Assembly (NCBI GenBank): GCA_003696125.1
Contig: RFHZ01000319.1
Coordinates: 1 to 6,558, forward strand
Reading direction: 5' to 3'
DNA length: 6,558 bases
Source: Nitrospinota bacterium
GTDB lineage: Bacteria; Tectomicrobia; Entotheonellia; J063
Made by a program: the position numbers and the translations under genes. Positions 5,368-6,558 of the stretch are shown piece after piece (the first letter of the stretch is position 1; each line of letters opens with the position of its first letter). The notes under the pieces were generated by a model. The model had not been told where the DNA came from. It did not search any database and saw nothing but the letters and a program-made list of their open reading frames with translations.

Positions 5368-6396
5368 TTATTCCCCTTGCCAGAGCCAATCCCACAGTCG
5401 ATAGAGCGGATGGAGAGGGACGTAACCGGGACGAAAACCGAACAGGCCAAATATACCGGTTACCAGGAGCCCAGATCCCATTGCTGCTCCCCAGAGGATC
5501 AGGGTAACTGTATAACCTGCTCTCCTCCCAAAGTATTCCGTATAGGCCCGGATCATGGGCGGTTGCACCAGACTGGCCAGCACGAAGCTGACCATCCCCG
5601 GGTAGTTGAGTACATAGGCTTTGAAGAGGCTTGCGGTGAGGGGGAGGTTTCCCAGGGGGGGCACGCAGAGAATCATACTGAACAGAGGAGCGATCAGGAC
5701 ATTAAACAGGTCCGTGAGTACTCCCCCGCCCCCGAGGAGCGCCAGATCGATCCACCAGGGCTCCAGCCCTCCGGCCAGAAAGAATCCCCCCAGGAAGATA
5801 CCGATAAGCGTGTTCAGACCGATGCGTCGAAACTCTTGCCCGATATACGTCAGCACCGCCCACCAGCCGTGGCGAGAAAAGAGGAGGTCTGTCCAGGAGG
5901 GCACAGAGGGATATGGTGCCAGTAGCAACGGTAAGGTGGTCTCTGGAGAGGTGGTCGGCTCTGGGTGGTTCAGACCAAGGGCAGACACTGCTGCCGTGAC
6001 CAGCAGGAGCATCAGGATCCCCCCCAGTACCTGGCCCAAGGCAAATTCCAGCCCGAGCAAGAGGTTCAAGACGGCCAGAAAATAGATCACCAGGGAGTGA
6101 CTGGCGATGAGAAAGACCAGAATCCCTACCGGGGAGATGCCCCCTTCCCACAGGATCCGGGCGGTCTGGAGGCTGCTCTTGCGCTGCGGTGAACTCAGTA
6201 TCCCGAAAACCGTAGCGGCCCAGAGGGTCGTCCAGAGCGTATCCTTCCCCTGCAAGAGGTGTTTTGCCACGGTCTGGCGATAGCGGAGGGTGAGCAGGGC
6301 AGAGAGCAGGATCCCTGGAACCCAGATCCAGAAGAAAAGCATGAAGAGGAACAAATTGTAGCCAAAGTAGAGACTGGTTTCCAGAAAGGTGACCAT
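5368..6396 (-). CDS. Predicted permease, COG0701/PF03773 (ArsP/YraQ-like)
   Basis: A 342-residue membrane protein of the usual length for this permease family, built as two homologous halves. The first half contains GGISPVGILVFLIASHSL (85-102) followed by LGLEFALGQVLGG (114-126). The second half has GLNTLIGIFLGGFF (193-206), GGGGVLTDLFN (222-232), CVPPLGNLPLTASLF (244-258) and FVLASLVQPPMIRAYTEYFG (271-290), matching the family pattern of a conserved loop, GN-P-L and a downstream tyrosine-rich segment. A Pro/Thr-rich linker (about 144-167) joins the halves. Characterised relatives include ArsP, which exports organoarsenicals, but most members have unknown substrates and this copy is diverged, so no substrate is claimed. 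ATG is preceded by GAGG at 6 bases. It begins 13 bases after the stop of the partial gene to its right and is likely in one operon with it and with the flippase-like gene. Confidence 0.72.
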   Translation of the reverse strand: MVTFLETSLYFGYNLFLFMLFFWIWVPGILLSALLTLRYRQTVAKHLLQGKDTLWTTLWAATVFGILSSPQRKSSLQTARILWEGGISPVGILVFLIASHSLVIYFLAVLNLLLGLEFALGQVLGGILMLLLVTAAVSALGLNHPEPTTSPETTLPLLLAPYPSVPSWTDLLFSRHGWWAVLTYIGQEFRRIGLNTLIGIFLGGFFLAGGLEPWWIDLALLGGGGVLTDLFNVLIAPLFSMILCVPPLGNLPLTASLFKAYVLNYPGMVSFVLASLVQPPMIRAYTEYFGRRAGYTVTLILWGAAMGSGLLVTGIFGLFGFRPGYVPLHPLYRLWDWLWQGE

Positions 6397-6409
6397 GATT
6401 TTCCTCTAC

Positions 6410-6558
6410 TTATGGGATACGATATGATTCGATCTGAGCCACATCTTGTTTGGCCGGGATCAGAGCGGTAATGGTAATCTCCTTCCCTGCCGCCTTCTGA
6501 ATTCCTGGACCTTCTGAGTTGGAACCGGTGGGGAGTTTCAGCCCTCCCAGAATAGCCG
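6410..6558 (-). CDS. C-terminal end of an unrecognised protein (partial)
   Basis: The last 48 codons of a gene entering from the right edge, ending in TAA at 6412-6410. The peptide runs AILGGLKLPTGSNSEG at first and ends ITITALIPAKQDVAQIESYRIP. It has ordinary protein composition with alternating hydrophobic residues like a beta strand, no membrane segment and no cysteine. Another minus-strand frame is also open here, but its Arg/Ser/Gly-rich composition is implausible. The 13-base gap to the permease ATG, with the permease's GAGG inside it, supports co-transcription. I do not recognise the family from this fragment. Confidence 0.6.
   Translation of the reverse strand, partial: AILGGLKLPTGSNSEGPGIQKAAGKEITITALIPAKQDVAQIESYRIP

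Noticed and set aside
5377-5925. 182-codon plus-strand frame opposite the permease gene
   Set aside because: It is a polar shadow of a membrane protein, with no supporting start signal or recognisable domain.
6397-6557. Second open minus-strand frame at the right edge, not ending before the permease start
   Set aside because: Its product is Arg/Ser/Gly-rich and unlike a real protein end. The neighbouring frame ending in TAA at 6410 reads much better.

Overview
The window is a compact bacterial segment of fairly high G+C (high 50s percent by eye). Every gene I can support is read from the minus strand, so biological order runs from high to low coordinates. Translation starts carry strong AGGAGG-type Shine-Dalgarno sites, and there are good sigma70-type promoters. 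The substrate-binding protein has a plain signal peptide without a lipobox, which hints at a diderm (Gram-negative-type) host. The taxon cannot be fixed from this sequence; a deep-branching or environmental lineage such as NC10-type bacteria is only a guess.

Right-hand block (6558 to 3353), a tight probable operon: the C-terminal end of an unrecognised protein; a membrane permease of the COG0701/PF03773 (ArsP/YraQ-like) type; a flippase-like integral membrane protein of the lysylphosphatidylglycerol synthase transmembrane-domain family; and a cytoplasmic amidohydrolase of the amidohydrolase-2 family. Gaps are 13, 33 and 11 bases, which argues for co-transcription. The common substrate or pathway is unknown.

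Middle block (3352 to 1616): a family 5 (dipeptide/oligopeptide/nickel type) ABC transporter substrate-binding protein with its own near-consensus promoter. An 8-bp perfect inverted repeat brackets the -10 and start region and looks like an operator. No ABC permease or ATPase gene is in the window. A 12-bp hairpin without a U-tract follows the stop codon.

Left-hand block (1615 to 1): a 269-base (from the GTG) or 275-base (from the ATG) intergenic region holds a plausible promoter, a C9/G9 homopolymer and a long imperfect palindrome that would form a 15-bp hairpin in the mRNA leader. It leads to a HAD-superfamily phosphatase, which overlaps by ATGA an AIR-synthase-related (HypE/PurM-like) protein that runs off the left edge.

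No RNA gene, insertion sequence, CRISPR array or phage gene was seen. The window looks mostly like ordinary chromosomal metabolism and transport. The parts most worth a second look are the two regulatory regions (1380-1440 and 3270-3335) and the unusual membrane/hydrolase gene cluster.
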